Assembly (NCBI RefSeq): GCF_016774335.1
Contig: NZ_JAETWA010000011.1
Location: 1-64,000 of the forward strand
From: Luteimonas saliphila
GTDB lineage: Bacteria > Pseudomonadota > Gammaproteobacteria > Xanthomonadales > Xanthomonadaceae
Direction of reading: 5' to 3'
DNA: 64,000 nucleotides
The notes under the pieces are model-generated. The model did no database searches. It was not told the DNA's origin and worked only from the letters and a program-made list of their open reading frames with translations. Below are positions 17,275-27,600 of this stretch, in pieces. Within the stretch, counting starts at the first letter, position 1, and the number at the start of each line of letters is the position of its first letter. Position numbers and translations under genes: made by a program.

Positions 17275-18549
17275 GTGCCCAAGATCGTCGCCAGCGTCCT
17301 CGCCCTGTTGCTCTCCTCCGGCCTGCCTGCCGCGGAGCCGCGCGAGGTCGTCGCCGAAGTGGCGGACACGATCGAGCGCGAGTACTTCGATCCCGAGCGC
17401 GGTGCGGCGATCTCCGCGCAGTTGCGCGCGGAAGCGGCGGGCGGTGCGTTCGAGCGGTTCCATGATCCGCGGGATCTCGCGACGGCGCTGACCACCGCGC
17501 TCGAGCCGCAGGACCGGCACTTCAACGTGTCCTGGTCGGCGGACGGGGCTGGACAGGCGGGGGTGCGCCGGCCGGCGCCGGGGCCGGATCCCGCCCGCGA
17601 CAACTTCGGCATCCGCCAGGTGCAGGTGTTTCCCGGCAACGTCGGCTATCTGGACCTGCGCTACTTCGCCGACTTCGACTTCGATTTCGATGCGACGCAG
17701 CCGCCGGCACGACAGTCGATCGATGCCGCGCTGCAACTGCTGGCGCACACCGACGCGATGGTGATCGACCTGCGCGACAACGGCGGCGGCTCGCCGGCGA
17801 TGGTGGGTTACCTGGCCAGCGCGTTCGTCGATGCGGGCAGCGACATCTACAACACCTTCCATTCGCGCCAGGGCACGGAATCCGAGGCGCCCGCGCGGCC
17901 GTATGCGTCGCCGCGCACGCAGGTGCCGCTGTACGTGCTGGTGAGCGGGCGCACCGGATCGGCCGCGGAAGCCTTCGCCTACACGCTGAAGAACGCGCGA
18001 CGCGCCACCCTGGTGGGCGAGGCCACGGCAGGCGCGGCCAACCCGGGGCGGCCATTCCGGCTGATTGGGGGCTTCAGCGTGTTCGTCTCCACGGGTTCGC
18101 CGGTGAGTCCGGTGACCGGCGGCAACTGGGAAGGCAGCGGTGTGGCGCCGGATGTCGAAGTCGCCAGCATCGATGCGCTGAACGAGGCGCGACGGTTGGC
18201 GTTGTCCGCCATCGTCGAGCGTGGCGGGGAGGATGCGGCGCGCTGGTCGCTTGAGGCGTTGCTCGCCACGGCTGCGCCCCTGTCGTCTTCGGCACTGGAC
18301 GCGATCGCCGGCGACTACGGCGCGCTGCGCCTCGAGCGCATGGGAGAAGCGCTGCGGCTGCGGCAGGGTCGCCGGCCACCGCTGCGGCTGCTGCCGTTGT
18401 CGCGCGACCTGTTCTTCATCGAGGGCGAGCCGACGCGTCGGGTGCGGATCGAGCGCGATGCCGAGGGCCGCGTCGCTGCGCTGGAGATGCTGGCGGCTGG
18501 CGGGGCCGCCACGCGGCATGCACGCGGGGGCGCGGACGCCATGCATTGA
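17275..18549 (+). CDS. S41-family (tail-specific/CtpA-like) serine protease, exported
   Basis: A 424-aa protein with a signal peptide (about 1-21). A helical N-terminal region (about 22-100) resembles the IRBP-type bundle. The S41 core at about 115-310 contains VIDLRDNGGGS and SGRTGSAAEAF, with the nucleophile Ser followed by a Lys some residues later (TLKNARR). No PDZ domain is evident. A C-terminal domain (about 325-424) of unknown type follows, as in interphotoreceptor retinoid-binding-like S41 proteins. It begins with GTG at 17275, preceded by AGAAGGA. Confidence 0.85.
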   Translation: MPKIVASVLALLLSSGLPAAEPREVVAEVADTIEREYFDPERGAAISAQLRAEAAGGAFERFHDPRDLATALTTALEPQDRHFNVSWSADGAGQAGVRRPAPGPDPARDNFGIRQVQVFPGNVGYLDLRYFADFDFDFDATQPPARQSIDAALQLLAHTDAMVIDLRDNGGGSPAMVGYLASAFVDAGSDIYNTFHSRQGTESEAPARPYASPRTQVPLYVLVSGRTGSAAEAFAYTLKNARRATLVGEATAGAANPGRPFRLIGGFSVFVSTGSPVSPVTGGNWEGSGVAPDVEVASIDALNEARRLALSAIVERGGEDAARWSLEALLATAAPLSSSALDAIAGDYGALRLERMGEALRLRQGRRPPLRLLPLSRDLFFIEGEPTRRVRIERDAEGRVAALEMLAAGGAATRHARGGADAMH

Positions 18550-18725
18550 AGGCGGGGCGACCGGCAACGCCGACCATCCCGAGGTGTCTCGAGGCGCCCG
18601 CAGGAAGGATTCGAAGCGACCGGGCTGGATCGACAGTGGGCGTCCAACGACGGTTTGCCTCTCGCACAAGGAAAAGGACGGCCTGGCGTGTTGACGGGGA
18701 TCGCGGCAGCCGCAACCGCGCCGGC

Positions 18726-19508
18726 TCACTCGACCGGCGTGCGGCTCCCCGCATGCGGGAGCGGCCCGCCGCGATGGCGACGCCGCAGCATCAACGTCTG
18801 CACCACCAGGACCACCGCGATCGCCACCGCCAGCCACGCTGCGACATCCGCGCCCGCCAGGTCGCTCTCCGATTGCCTCACGTAGACCGCGACCAGCGCC
18901 CACAGCGCCGCGGACGCATAGACGACATTGCCGCGCATGCGCTGGTTGAGCACCAGCAACGCGATGGCCGCGATCGCGAACAACACCAGGCTCCACGGCA
19001 ACTGCGCATCGACAGGCAGCAGCCCGTACGCGACGATCACCTGCGCCAGGTTGAGGAAGGCGGCCAGCGTCAGCCAGCCGGCATGCAGCGACAGCGGCAG
19101 CCAGGCCCAGGCCCACTGGCCCTTGCGGGGCGCGGCATCGCGCGAAAGCAGCACGGCGCAACGCACCAGGCATGCCATCGCGCCGAAGATCACCAGCAGG
19201 CACAGCCAGAACCATTCGTACGAGAACAGCGGCATCCAAATCGTGGTGAGCAGGAAGCCCGCCGCGGCCCAGGGCGCGATGCGTCCCAGGGTGGCGTCGC
19301 GACGGCGATCGCCGCTGGCCTGCCAGCCGGCATAGGCGAGGTCGAGCAGGAAGATCAGGCCCCAGATCGAGAACGCGTAGCCCGCCGCGACCAGCAGGGT
19401 GGGGTAGCGATCGGACACGGTGCCGTTGTCGGGACCGAACGCACCGGTGTTGGACAGCCAGGCCACGATGGGCATGGCGAGCGCGGTCAGCAGGACGAGC
19501 AGGCGCAT
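18726..19508 (-). CDS. TspO/MBR-related integral membrane protein
   Basis: A 260-aa protein with about seven hydrophobic helices, Trp-rich loops and the YAFSIWGLIFL segment typical of the TspO-related (tryptophan-rich sensory protein) fold. Classical bacterial TspO has about 160 aa and five helices, so this is the longer relative with two extra C-terminal helices. Function of this branch is unknown. The minus-strand small protein at 19559 lies just upstream and could be cotranscribed. Confidence 0.7.
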   Translation of the reverse strand: MRLLVLLTALAMPIVAWLSNTGAFGPDNGTVSDRYPTLLVAAGYAFSIWGLIFLLDLAYAGWQASGDRRRDATLGRIAPWAAAGFLLTTIWMPLFSYEWFWLCLLVIFGAMACLVRCAVLLSRDAAPRKGQWAWAWLPLSLHAGWLTLAAFLNLAQVIVAYGLLPVDAQLPWSLVLFAIAAIALLVLNQRMRGNVVYASAALWALVAVYVRQSESDLAGADVAAWLAVAIAVVLVVQTLMLRRRHRGGPLPHAGSRTPVE

Positions 19509-19558
19509 GCGGGCTCCCTTCGGGGGTGATCCGTGACGCGGACGTTGCGGCTGCGCGC

Positions 19559-19768
19559 TCAGGGCTCGCCGAAGCCGCGGCTCGCCTGCGCGGCAGGGCG
19601 CGGGGAAGGCGACGCGTCGATGCGCTCGCCGGCGAGGATCGGATCGCCATGCGGCGGTGTGCGCTCGCCGTCGTCACGCAGCGCGCGCGGGCCGGCCTGG
19701 TGGCGCTGCCAGGACCTGTAGGCGAGGAAGCCGAGCGCGCCGGCCGCGAACAGTTTGAGGAATCCCAT
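19559..19768 (-). CDS. Small single-pass membrane protein
   Basis: A 69-aa protein with one hydrophobic helix (about 3-17, FLKLFAAGALGFLAYRSW), then a polar Pro/Arg-rich tail containing HGDPILAGE. ACGGAG sits just before the ATG at 19768. It lies 50 bases upstream of the TspO-related gene on the same strand. The helix with a following basic tail is a pattern of conserved small proteins in this family; function unknown. Confidence 0.65.
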   Translation of the reverse strand: MGFLKLFAAGALGFLAYRSWQRHQAGPRALRDDGERTPPHGDPILAGERIDASPSPRPAAQASRGFGEP

Positions 19769-20105
19769 CTCCGTGCTCCGTCGAAAACCAGGTGCCGAGA
19801 GTGGACCAGCGCGGGTGATCCGGACGTGACCGGGGGGCCGCGCTTTGCCGCTGCGCACCCCGCGCCCGCCGCGTGCGCCCTGGCGCCCGCCCATGCGTCA
19901 CGCTGGTCCGGAGAATTCGCCCGCGCGGCATCTTTCACGGGTCCTTTCCCGGGATTCACGCTAGGATCGGCGCAGGGAACGTTCGCGGGTTGACGGCTGC
20001 CGGCATCGGGGGCGCGACGGGATCGATCGGGCGGGCTGCCATTGCAGCGTGCCGGTCCCGGTGGCGTCACGGCCTACCTTCGCCGCGAACGGCGGGAGGC
20101 GCGCA
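19769..20105. other. Non-coding divergent gap
   Basis: 337 bases between the small membrane protein (minus) and the 135-aa protein (plus). Only shadow frames. A run 'ggattcacgctaggatcg' near 19951-19968 is relatively AT-rich and may belong to a promoter, but no clear -35/-10 pair was found. Confidence 0.3.
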
Positions 20106-20513
20106 ATGGATGACGATGTCCACATGGAACTGCGCCGCGAGGCCGGCGGGCGCCTGCATGCGCACGTCACCGGCACGACGACACTGCCCAACACGCTCGC
20201 CTACTGGCGCGCGATCGCCGATGCGGTGGCGGCGCAGCCGGCGCGCCAGCTGCTGCTGGTCGACGAGCTGGGCGGGCCGCCGCTGAGTGCCGACGAGTGG
20301 CGCACGCTGGTCGCCGAGGTCGGTCCGCGGCTGGGCCGGCTGCGCATCGCGCACGTCAAGCCGCGTGGCCTGGATACCGTGGAGTACTGCGTACTGTCGG
20401 CGCTCGATGCGGGGCTGCAGGCGCAGGTGTTCGTCGATGCGCAGAGCGCGAGCCTGTGGCTGAGCTACGGCGAGGAAGAAGGGGCGCAGCTGCAGCGCGG
20501 CGGAGGATCCTGA
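20106..20513 (+). CDS. Small protein, possibly STAS/SpoIIAA-like
   Basis: A 135-aa soluble protein with alternating strand/helix pattern (LLLVDELGG, RLRIAHVKPRG, QAQVFVDAQSASLWLS) that resembles SpoIIAA/STAS-like domains. I am not certain of the family. No signal peptide or membrane segment. It converges on the DUF998 gene at 20552. No functional context. Confidence 0.55.
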   Translation: MDDDVHMELRREAGGRLHAHVTGTTTLPNTLAYWRAIADAVAAQPARQLLLVDELGGPPLSADEWRTLVAEVGPRLGRLRIAHVKPRGLDTVEYCVLSALDAGLQAQVFVDAQSASLWLSYGEEEGAQLQRGGGS

Positions 20514-20551
20514 CCGCATGGCGCAGGCGCATGGCGCCGCGCGCATCCGCC

Positions 20552-21181
20552 CTAGCGCGGGTGCGGCCTGGTGCGCCGCCACAGCAGCACGGCGACCGCG
20601 CCGAGCCAGCCGACGATCAGCGCGATCGCCGCCTTCTGCGACAGGCCGCGGGGCAGGTCGCGCCACAGCGCCAGCACCCAGACCGCAGCGAAACAGGCCA
20701 GCGCCCATGGCAGCAGCCAGCGGACGTGGCGTCGCCATTGCGGATCGTGGCGGAGGCGCAGTGCCTGCAGCACGATGGCCGTGGTCGCGAACAGGAACGC
20801 GGCCTGGGCGCTGATGCCGTGAACCAGGCCTTCCATCGTCATGTCCGCGCCGGGCATGTCCATCCACGCATAGGCGGTCGTCGCCAGCGACGCGCCACCG
20901 AGCGCGAACATCAGCACCGGCGCGGCGCTGCGCGCGTGCGATGGCAGCGCGCGGTACACGCCCCAGGCGAGCCCGGCCATCGCCGCGCCCAGCGCCACGT
21001 AGGCCGCCTGCAGCAGCGGACCCCAGGCACCGATCAGGTAGAGGCTCATCTGCCGCTCGACCGGATCGAGGTCCGGGCGCAGCAGGTGCAGCGCGATCGC
21101 GGCGAGCACGAACGCGGCCAGCCCGGTCAGGGCCAGCCGCGCCCAGAACGCAGATGGCCGCGTCGGATGTTCAAGCGCCAT
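20552..21181 (-). CDS. DUF998 family integral membrane protein
   Basis: A 209-aa protein with six hydrophobic helices. The N-terminal part shows the LRPDLDPVERQMSLY motif that I associate with DUF998 membrane proteins. Role unknown. It starts at ATG 21181 and is followed by no obvious partner. Confidence 0.75.
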   Translation of the reverse strand: MALEHPTRPSAFWARLALTGLAAFVLAAIALHLLRPDLDPVERQMSLYLIGAWGPLLQAAYVALGAAMAGLAWGVYRALPSHARSAAPVLMFALGGASLATTAYAWMDMPGADMTMEGLVHGISAQAAFLFATTAIVLQALRLRHDPQWRRHVRWLLPWALACFAAVWVLALWRDLPRGLSQKAAIALIVGWLGAVAVLLWRRTRPHPR

Positions 21182-21272
21182 GCGTGGAAGGGGTCGGCCG
21201 GAAACGGCGCGTCTTGTAGCACGCCGTGGCCGGCGCGGCGAGCCGCCGGCTGCACGGCGCCTGCGCGATGGA

Positions 21273-21710
21273 TCAGCCGCGGAACCGGTTCGCGCCCTCG
21301 TAGCTGACCATCCACTGCACGCCGAAACGGTCGGTGACGATGCCGTACTGCTCGGCCCACTCGGTGGCCTGCAGCGGCATCACCACGGTGCCGTTGGCGG
21401 AGAGGCCGTCGAACAGCCGTTTCGCCTCGTCGGCGTCGTCCGGCGCCAGCACGATGTAGCTGTTGTTGCCGGGGTTGAACGAGGACACCTGGTCGCCGAC
21501 CACGTCGGTGCCCATCAGCACGGCCGGTCCGATCGGCAGCGCGATGTGCGCGATCTTGTCGGCGGCGTCCCCGGGGGCGCCCATGTTGCCGGGGAAATCG
21601 CGGTATCGCAGGACCATCGGGAACTCGCCGCCGAACACGCGGCGGTAGAACTCGAAGGCTTCCAGCGTGTTGCCGTCGAAGTTGAGGTAGGGATTGACGG
21701 CCTGGACCAT
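21273..21710 (-). CDS. VOC-family protein, PhnB/YjdN-like
   Basis: A 145-aa glyoxalase/bleomycin-resistance fold protein. It begins NPYLNFDGNTLEAFEFYRRVF, carries the PhnB-like NxG and LMGTD elements and ends with a FGVQWMVSYE segment. Metal ligands usual for true glyoxalases are not all evident, as in PhnB-like proteins. A near-perfect ribosome site (GGAGGAAA) precedes ATG 21710. It resembles the 3-demethylubiquinone-9 methyltransferase-like group by fold; the reaction is unknown. Confidence 0.86.
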   Translation of the reverse strand: MVQAVNPYLNFDGNTLEAFEFYRRVFGGEFPMVLRYRDFPGNMGAPGDAADKIAHIALPIGPAVLMGTDVVGDQVSSFNPGNNSYIVLAPDDADEAKRLFDGLSANGTVVMPLQATEWAEQYGIVTDRFGVQWMVSYEGANRFRG

Positions 21711-21789
21711 GGGTTTCCTCCGGATGGGATTGCCGATGACGACGAACGCCTGCGGCTGCATTCGACAAGGCGCTCGCACGGGTGCGCGT

Positions 21790-23028
21790 TCAGTCCCGGT
21801 CGGCTCGTGGCGCCTGGAGTGGCATCGTGCCCCGCGCCAGCTGTTCCTCCACCGCGCTGAAGGCCGAATGCCCGCCTCCCTGCCCGCTGTCCACGCCGGT
21901 GGCGAAATACGCCACCCCGCTGCCGGCGGCGCGGTCGATCCACAGGCCCGACTTCAGGCCGTAGGCATCGCCGGCATGGCCGGCGCGGGCGACGCCGTCG
22001 CCGAAGGGATCGTCGCCGCATTGGGGCAGCGGCGTGGCCAGGGTCTGGGTGGCGAGGCCGTAGCGGCAGAAGAACGCGCGGGCCTGGCCGTCGCCGGTGT
22101 CTTCCTCGTGCCCGACGCCGTTGCCGGGCGCGGAGGTCCACACCGGCTCGAGCAGCATGCGCACCGAATCGGGCGAGAGCAGGCGCACGCCGTCGACCTC
22201 GCCCTCGCCGAGCAGCAGCCGGCCGACCTTCGTCAGGCCGTTGGCGGAAATGCGCAGCCCGCCCTGCGGCGAGAACGTGGCGCCGTTGGCGCCGGCGCGC
22301 CACAACGCGAGGTCGCAGTCGCCGTCGGCAGCCGGGATCACGTTGCAGGCGGGCTTGGCGCCATGGTGGTCGTCGCGCACGGGCTTGCGTTCGCCGTCGT
22401 AGAGCACCACTGCGCGCGCGGCGGTGGCGGGGTCGCACGCGTCCCAGTTGTAGCAGCCGGCGATGTCGAGCGGCGCCAGCACCAGGCGGTCCATCAGCAG
22501 GTCGAAGCGCTCGCCGGTCGCGCGTTCCATCACCGCGGCGACCAGCGGGAAGTTGAGGTTGGCGTAGCGGAAGAAATCACCCGGAGGGTGCTGCGCGTCC
22601 CAGGCGCGCGGATCGTCGAGCAGGGGCGCGAGTTCCTCGCCCAGCGGCACCTGCCAGTAGCCGGCGCCGTCGGTCAGCCCCGAGCGGTGCGAGAGCAGCA
22701 GGCGCAGGGTGATGGGCGCGTCGGGCCATTGCGGGTGGCGCAGGGTCCAGCCGAGCGCATCGGACACATCGGCGTCGAGGTCGAGGCGGCCGGCCTCGAC
22801 CAGGCGCAGCACGCCGATCGCGACGACCAGCTTGGAGACCGAGGCCACGCGTACCGGGTCGTCGGCGGTGACGGCGCGCTGCGCGGCGATGTCGGCCAGG
22901 CCGTCCGTTCGGGTTTCGGTGATGCCGTCGCGGTCGAAGGCGACGCGCGCGCTCGCGACCGGCCCGGCCGCGCTTGCCGACCCGAAGGCGAGCAACAGCA
23001 GCGCGGGCAGCCATCCGCGACCGCTCAC
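21790..23028 (-). CDS. Exported serine hydrolase overlapping the FAD oxidase gene
   Basis: A 412-aa beta-lactamase-fold protein with a signal peptide (about 1-20). Catalytic SVSK (Ser63, Lys66), RYANLNF as the Tyr motif, and AGHAGDAYG as the third motif. Four cysteines (CYNWDAC, CNV, CDL) may form disulfides in the periplasm. It starts with GTG at 23028, and GTGA overlaps the stop of the FAD oxidase gene by 4 bases, so the two are translationally coupled. The open frame extends far upstream through the oxidase in another frame; that part is a shadow. Confidence 0.85.
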   Translation of the reverse strand: MSGRGWLPALLLLAFGSASAAGPVASARVAFDRDGITETRTDGLADIAAQRAVTADDPVRVASVSKLVVAIGVLRLVEAGRLDLDADVSDALGWTLRHPQWPDAPITLRLLLSHRSGLTDGAGYWQVPLGEELAPLLDDPRAWDAQHPPGDFFRYANLNFPLVAAVMERATGERFDLLMDRLVLAPLDIAGCYNWDACDPATAARAVVLYDGERKPVRDDHHGAKPACNVIPAADGDCDLALWRAGANGATFSPQGGLRISANGLTKVGRLLLGEGEVDGVRLLSPDSVRMLLEPVWTSAPGNGVGHEEDTGDGQARAFFCRYGLATQTLATPLPQCGDDPFGDGVARAGHAGDAYGLKSGLWIDRAAGSGVAYFATGVDSGQGGGHSAFSAVEEQLARGTMPLQAPRADRD

Positions 23029-24236
23029 CGGAACAACCCCGCCAGCCGCTGCACCGCCGCCACCGACAGCGCGGGGTCCGGCGTGGTGTCGTCGTTGTCG
23101 TAGTCGCCGGGTTCCTGGGTCTGCACCAGGATGCCGTCGCCGCGCGGCACGACGAACAGGTTGTGGCCGCCATGGGCCAGGCCGTAACCGACCTCCGGTT
23201 GCGGGATCAGTCGCGCGGTCTGCCCGCGTACCGGCACCAGGGAGGCGTCGCCGAACAGCGCGCGCGCGCCGTAGCCGGTGGCGTTGACGACGGTCTTCTC
23301 GCGCAACGCGGCGAGGTCCGTGGGGCTGTGGAAGGTGCGTGTCTCGATGGTGCCGCCGAGCTGCAGGAAATCGCCGAGCAACAGGCGCGAATAGGTGGCG
23401 AGGTTGAACACCAGCCGCGGCTTGCGCCGCACGCGCGCGGCGTTGAACGGATGAGCGCCTCCGGCCAGCGCCCGGGAGCGTGGGCCGAGGTCGTCGACCA
23501 GGCGCGATTCGAGGTCCGCATACGCCGGCTCCGGCGACGCCTCGCCGCCATGCTGGCGCCGGATCCCCGGCCCGCCAGACAGGTGGTAGAAGTCGTGCCA
23601 GCCCACCGGTTCGCCGGGCAGCCCGAGCAGGGTCTGGTAGCTGCGGAACGAGGTGCGCGCCATGCGCTCCCAGCGCGCCTCGAACGCGGGCGTGGCATGG
23701 CTGGCGGCGGCGATGCGCGAGGCCGGCGACCAGACCCCGGTCGCGAACGACGAAGGCACCAGCGGCAATCGCTCGCGCGCATAGATGCGCACCTGCAGGC
23801 CGCCGCGCTGCGCGAGCAGGGCGGTCGTCAGGCCGATCGCGCCGCACCCGACCACCGCGAGCTCGCGCTCGCCCGTGGCCCGGATCAGCTGCAGCGCTTC
23901 GGCAGCCGAGCCCCACGACAGCGACCAGCCGCCGCCGCCGTGGCCGTAGTTGTGGACGACGGTGTGGTCGCCGATGCGTTCGGCCTCGATCCGCGGGCCC
24001 TGCGCGCGGAACGGGCGGGTGCACACGTCGATGGCGATGATGCGGTCGGGCGTGGCGAAGATCGGCGCCAGCGGCGGTGGCGCGGCGAAGGCGGGTGCGG
24101 CGTCGGTGGCCGTGGCGGCGGCGCGACTGGCGCAGCCGCCCAGCGCCGGCGGTATCGACAGCGCGAGCGCCGACCATCCGGCGCTGCGCAGGAAGCGGCG
24201 GCGATCCGGGGTCGCGTTCTCGACGGGCATTCGCAT
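23025..24236 (-). CDS. Tat-exported FAD-dependent D-amino-acid oxidase-like lipoprotein
   Basis: A 403-aa flavoprotein of the DAO superfamily. The N-terminus carries a twin-arginine motif ([10 protein letters not shown]) and a lipobox-like LGGC about 20 residues later, so it is probably exported folded with its cofactor and lipid-anchored. The Rossmann-like FAD site [14 protein letters not shown] lies at about 128-141, and the C-terminal [17 protein letters not shown] segments match D-amino-acid oxidases. An oxidase acting outside the cytoplasm and paired with a PBP-like hydrolase suggests processing of D-amino-acid-containing material, which is inference only. Confidence 0.8.
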   Translation of the reverse strand: MRMPVENATPDRRRFLRSAGWSALALSIPPALGGCASRAAATATDAAPAFAAPPPLAPIFATPDRIIAIDVCTRPFRAQGPRIEAERIGDHTVVHNYGHGGGGWSLSWGSAAEALQLIRATGERELAVVGCGAIGLTTALLAQRGGLQVRIYARERLPLVPSSFATGVWSPASRIAAASHATPAFEARWERMARTSFRSYQTLLGLPGEPVGWHDFYHLSGGPGIRRQHGGEASPEPAYADLESRLVDDLGPRSRALAGGAHPFNAARVRRKPRLVFNLATYSRLLLGDFLQLGGTIETRTFHSPTDLAALREKTVVNATGYGARALFGDASLVPVRGQTARLIPQPEVGYGLAHGGHNLFVVPRGDGILVQTQEPGDYDNDDTTPDPALSVAAVQRLAGLFR

Positions 24237-24628
24237 GGGGCGATGGTAGTGCCTGCGCGGCCACTGTCCACCTGCCGCGATAGACGCGCTGCCAGGCGCG
24301 GAAGCGCCGCATCTTCACGGGCCATGCCGTGGTCCGTTTCCCGCAATCGGATCCATGGCGACGGTCGGAATGGCGTTCTCCGGAGATCGCCCCCGCATGC
24401 GATCGCGCGGCACGGGCGCGGCATGCAACAGCTCGACGCGGTCTGCGCGAAATCCATGCTGCACCTGCGTTGAATACGTATGCGATGGGCCAGCGTTCCC
24501 TTGCCGCAGGGGCTGCCGGCAGGCACAGTCGATGCGCTTCTCGATGGCGATGCGCGAGCCGCGCGCTCGCGCTGTCCTTCGTCGCCGTTACCAGCCTGCT
24601 TCTCTCCGACATGCTGCGGGGGTCCGTC
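24237..24628. promoter_or_regulatory. Divergent regulatory region upstream of pullulanase
   Basis: 392 bases between the FAD oxidase (minus) and pullulanase (plus) with no real gene. It contains an 8-base palindrome ATACGTAT at 24474-24481 in an otherwise GC-rich stretch, which could be the core of a LacI-family-type operator. No confirmed promoter elements. Confidence 0.3.
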
Positions 24629-27600
24629 ATGCGCAATCCATTCCCCGCCTGCCTGCGCACGCTGCGCGTCGCCCTCCCGCTCGCGTTCGCGCTCTGCGTG
24701 GTGGGATGCGACGAGCCGCTCGCCAGCGCGGGCGTCCCTGCGTCGACGACGACAGCGACCCCGGCCGCGCCACCGAACCCCGCATCCGCCGCCGACGACG
24801 GCGAAGCCGCCACGATCTGCGAAGCGCCGCACGCGACGGTGCTGGCGCCGGTGCCCGTGGGCGGCGACGGCGGCGCGGCCACCGACGTGCGCGTGCGCTA
24901 CCACCGGCCCGATGGCACCTACGGCGACTGGGGCCTGCATGTCTGGCAGGTGGATGCCGACGGGCGTTACCTGGCCGACTATCCGGGCGTGAACTGGGAT
25001 GCGCCGCTGCCGCGCTCGGGCGTCGACGACTATGGCGCGTACTTCGACATCGAAGCCGCGGCGTTCACCCATCCGTCCGCGGTCGGCTTCGGCTTCATCG
25101 TCCATCCACCGGGGCAGGTGGGCGATCCGGGCGTCGACCGCACCTGGCGCTTCGTCGAGGGTCGCGAACTGTGGCTGCGCTCGGGCGACGCGACCGTCTA
25201 CACCCGCAATCCGCTGGCCGGCAGCGCCGACATCGATACCGTACGCGTGCACTACCGACGCTACGACAGCACCTACCCGCACTGGGGCCTGCACCTGTGG
25301 GACGGCAGCGGCATCGACGTGTCGCGCTTGCCCGGCCTCGCGCTCGGCGACTGGAACGATCCGGTGCCGCTGTCGGCGATGCCGAACTACGCGGTCTCCG
25401 ACGACGGGTCGGAAGTCGCGTTCGACCTGCCGGTGCTGAACCCGCAGGGCGATGCGGCGCGCAGCCATGTCGATCTCGTACTGCACGGGCTGCCGTCGAA
25501 CCCGGACGGCGGCGTCGACAACAAGGATGGCTGGACCTCGGACATCCGCATCGTGTTCTCCGCGTTGTCGATCGCCGATCGAAGCGGTCACGTCTGGCTG
25601 GTGCAGCAGGAACCGCGCGTGTTCACCCTGCCGCCCGACATCGCGCGCGCGTCGACCACCGATGCGCGCGCGTACTGGCTGTCCGAACGCCTGCTGCGCT
25701 GGCCGCGCACCGACACCTCCGGCCGTTTCCGCCTGTACCACTCCGCGACCGGCCAGGTGGTCGCGCGCAAGGGCGTGGCGGTCGCCGGTGCGGACGGCGC
25801 GCTGTCACTGCAGGTGGCGCAGCACGAGGTACCTGCTGACGTGGCCGAGCGTTTCCGCTGGGTGGGCGCGGGCGCCGTGCTCGAGGTGCCGGCCGACCAG
25901 CTGGATTCACTGCCCGAACTGATGCGCCGGCAACTGGTGCTGGTGCAGGAGGACGAAGACGGTCGCGTCCTCGGCGCGACCACCACCCAGTTGCCCGGCT
26001 ACCTGGATGCGCGCTACACCGCGGCCGACGGCCTGGACGATCTCGGCGTGACGCTCGATCGCGGCCAGGCGCATTTCCGGCTGTGGGCGCCGACCGCGCA
26101 ACGTGTGTGGCTGTGCGGCGAGCGCGGGCGCGGCGACGCGCCGCTGCTCGAGCCGATGCAGTTCGATCCGGCGACGGGTAGCTGGTCGGTGGCCACGCGC
26201 GCGCTGCGTGCCGGCGATCATTACCGCTATGTGGTGGAGGTGTTCGTGCGTGGCGTCGGCCTGGTGCGCAACCTGGTCACCGATCCGTACTCGATCAGCC
26301 TGGATGCCGATTCGCAGCGCAGCTACATCGGCGACCTGTCCTCGCCGGCGCTGATGCCGCCGGGCTGGGCCCGCGACCGTACGCCCGATGTGGTGCGCGC
26401 GCAGGAGGACATGTCGATCTACGAGCTGCACGTACGCGACTTCTCGGTCAACGACGCCAGCGTGCGCGCGCCGCTGCGCGGCAAGTACCTGGCCTTCGCT
26501 CAGTACAACAGCGACGGCATGCGCCACCTGCGCGCGCTGGCGCAGGCCGGGCTGACCGACGTGCACCTGCTGCCCGCCTACGATTTTTCCAGCGTGCCGG
26601 AAGTCGGCTGCACCACGCCCGACGTGCCCGATGCCGCGCGGGATTCGGACGCGCAGCAGGCCGCGGTCGCGGCCACCCGCGGCAGCGACTGCTTCAACTG
26701 GGGCTACGACCCCTGGCATTTCAACGCGCCCGAAGGCAGCTACGCCAGCGATGCGCACGACGGTGCCGCACGCGTGCGCGAGTTCCGGGCGATGGTCATG
26801 GCCCTGCACGGCGCCGGGCTGCGCGTGGGCATGGACGTGGTCTACAACCACACCAGCGCCTCCGGCCAGGACGCGAAGTCGGTGCTGGACCGGATCGTGC
26901 CCGGCTACTACCACCGCCTCGATGCGCAGGGTGGCATCGAACGCTCCACCTGCTGCGAGAACACCGCCACCGAGCACCTGATGATGGGGAAGCTCATGAT
27001 CGATTCGGTGAAGCTGTGGGCCACGCAGTACCACGTCGACTCGTTCCGCTTCGACCTGATGGGCCACCAGCCGCGCGCGGTGATGGTGCGACTGCAGGAC
27101 GAGGTCAACGCCGCGGCCGGGCGACCGGTGCAGCTGATCGGCGAGGGCTGGAACTTCGGCGAAGTCGCCAATGGCGCGCGCTTCGTGCAGGCCTCGCAGC
27201 TCTCGCTCAACGGTACCGGCATCGGCACCTTCAGCGATCGTGCCCGCGACCACGCGCGCGGCGGCTCGGGCTTCGACAACGGCATCGACCTGATCCGCAG
27301 CCAGGGTTGGCTCAACGGCCTGTACTACGACGACAATGGCAGCGGCGGCGGCCACACGCACAACGCGCTGATGTGGTCGGCCGACATCATCAGGGTCGGA
27401 CTCGCCGGCTCCATCCGCAGCTATCCGCTGACCACCCACTGGGACGCGACGCTGCCGCTGGAACGGATCGACTACAACGGCCAGCCGGCCGGCTACGTGG
27501 TCGATCCGCAGGAAGTGGTGAACTACGTCGACAACCACGACAACCCCACCCTGTTCGACGCCAATGTCTACAAGCTGCCACGCACGACCAGCCGCGAGGA

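Noticed and set aside
17125..20070. A 981-codon minus-strand frame
   Set aside because: It lies antisense to the S41 protease and in a wrong frame over the TspO-like gene. Composition is that of a GC-rich shadow and it has no domain motif.
21790..24882. A 1030-codon open frame on the minus strand spanning the serine hydrolase and the FAD oxidase region
   Set aside because: Only the first-mapped third (21790-23028) codes for protein with motifs. The rest runs in another frame through the FAD oxidase and reads as Arg/Pro/Ala-rich shadow. The GTGA overlap gives a proper start at 23028, so there is no fusion protein.
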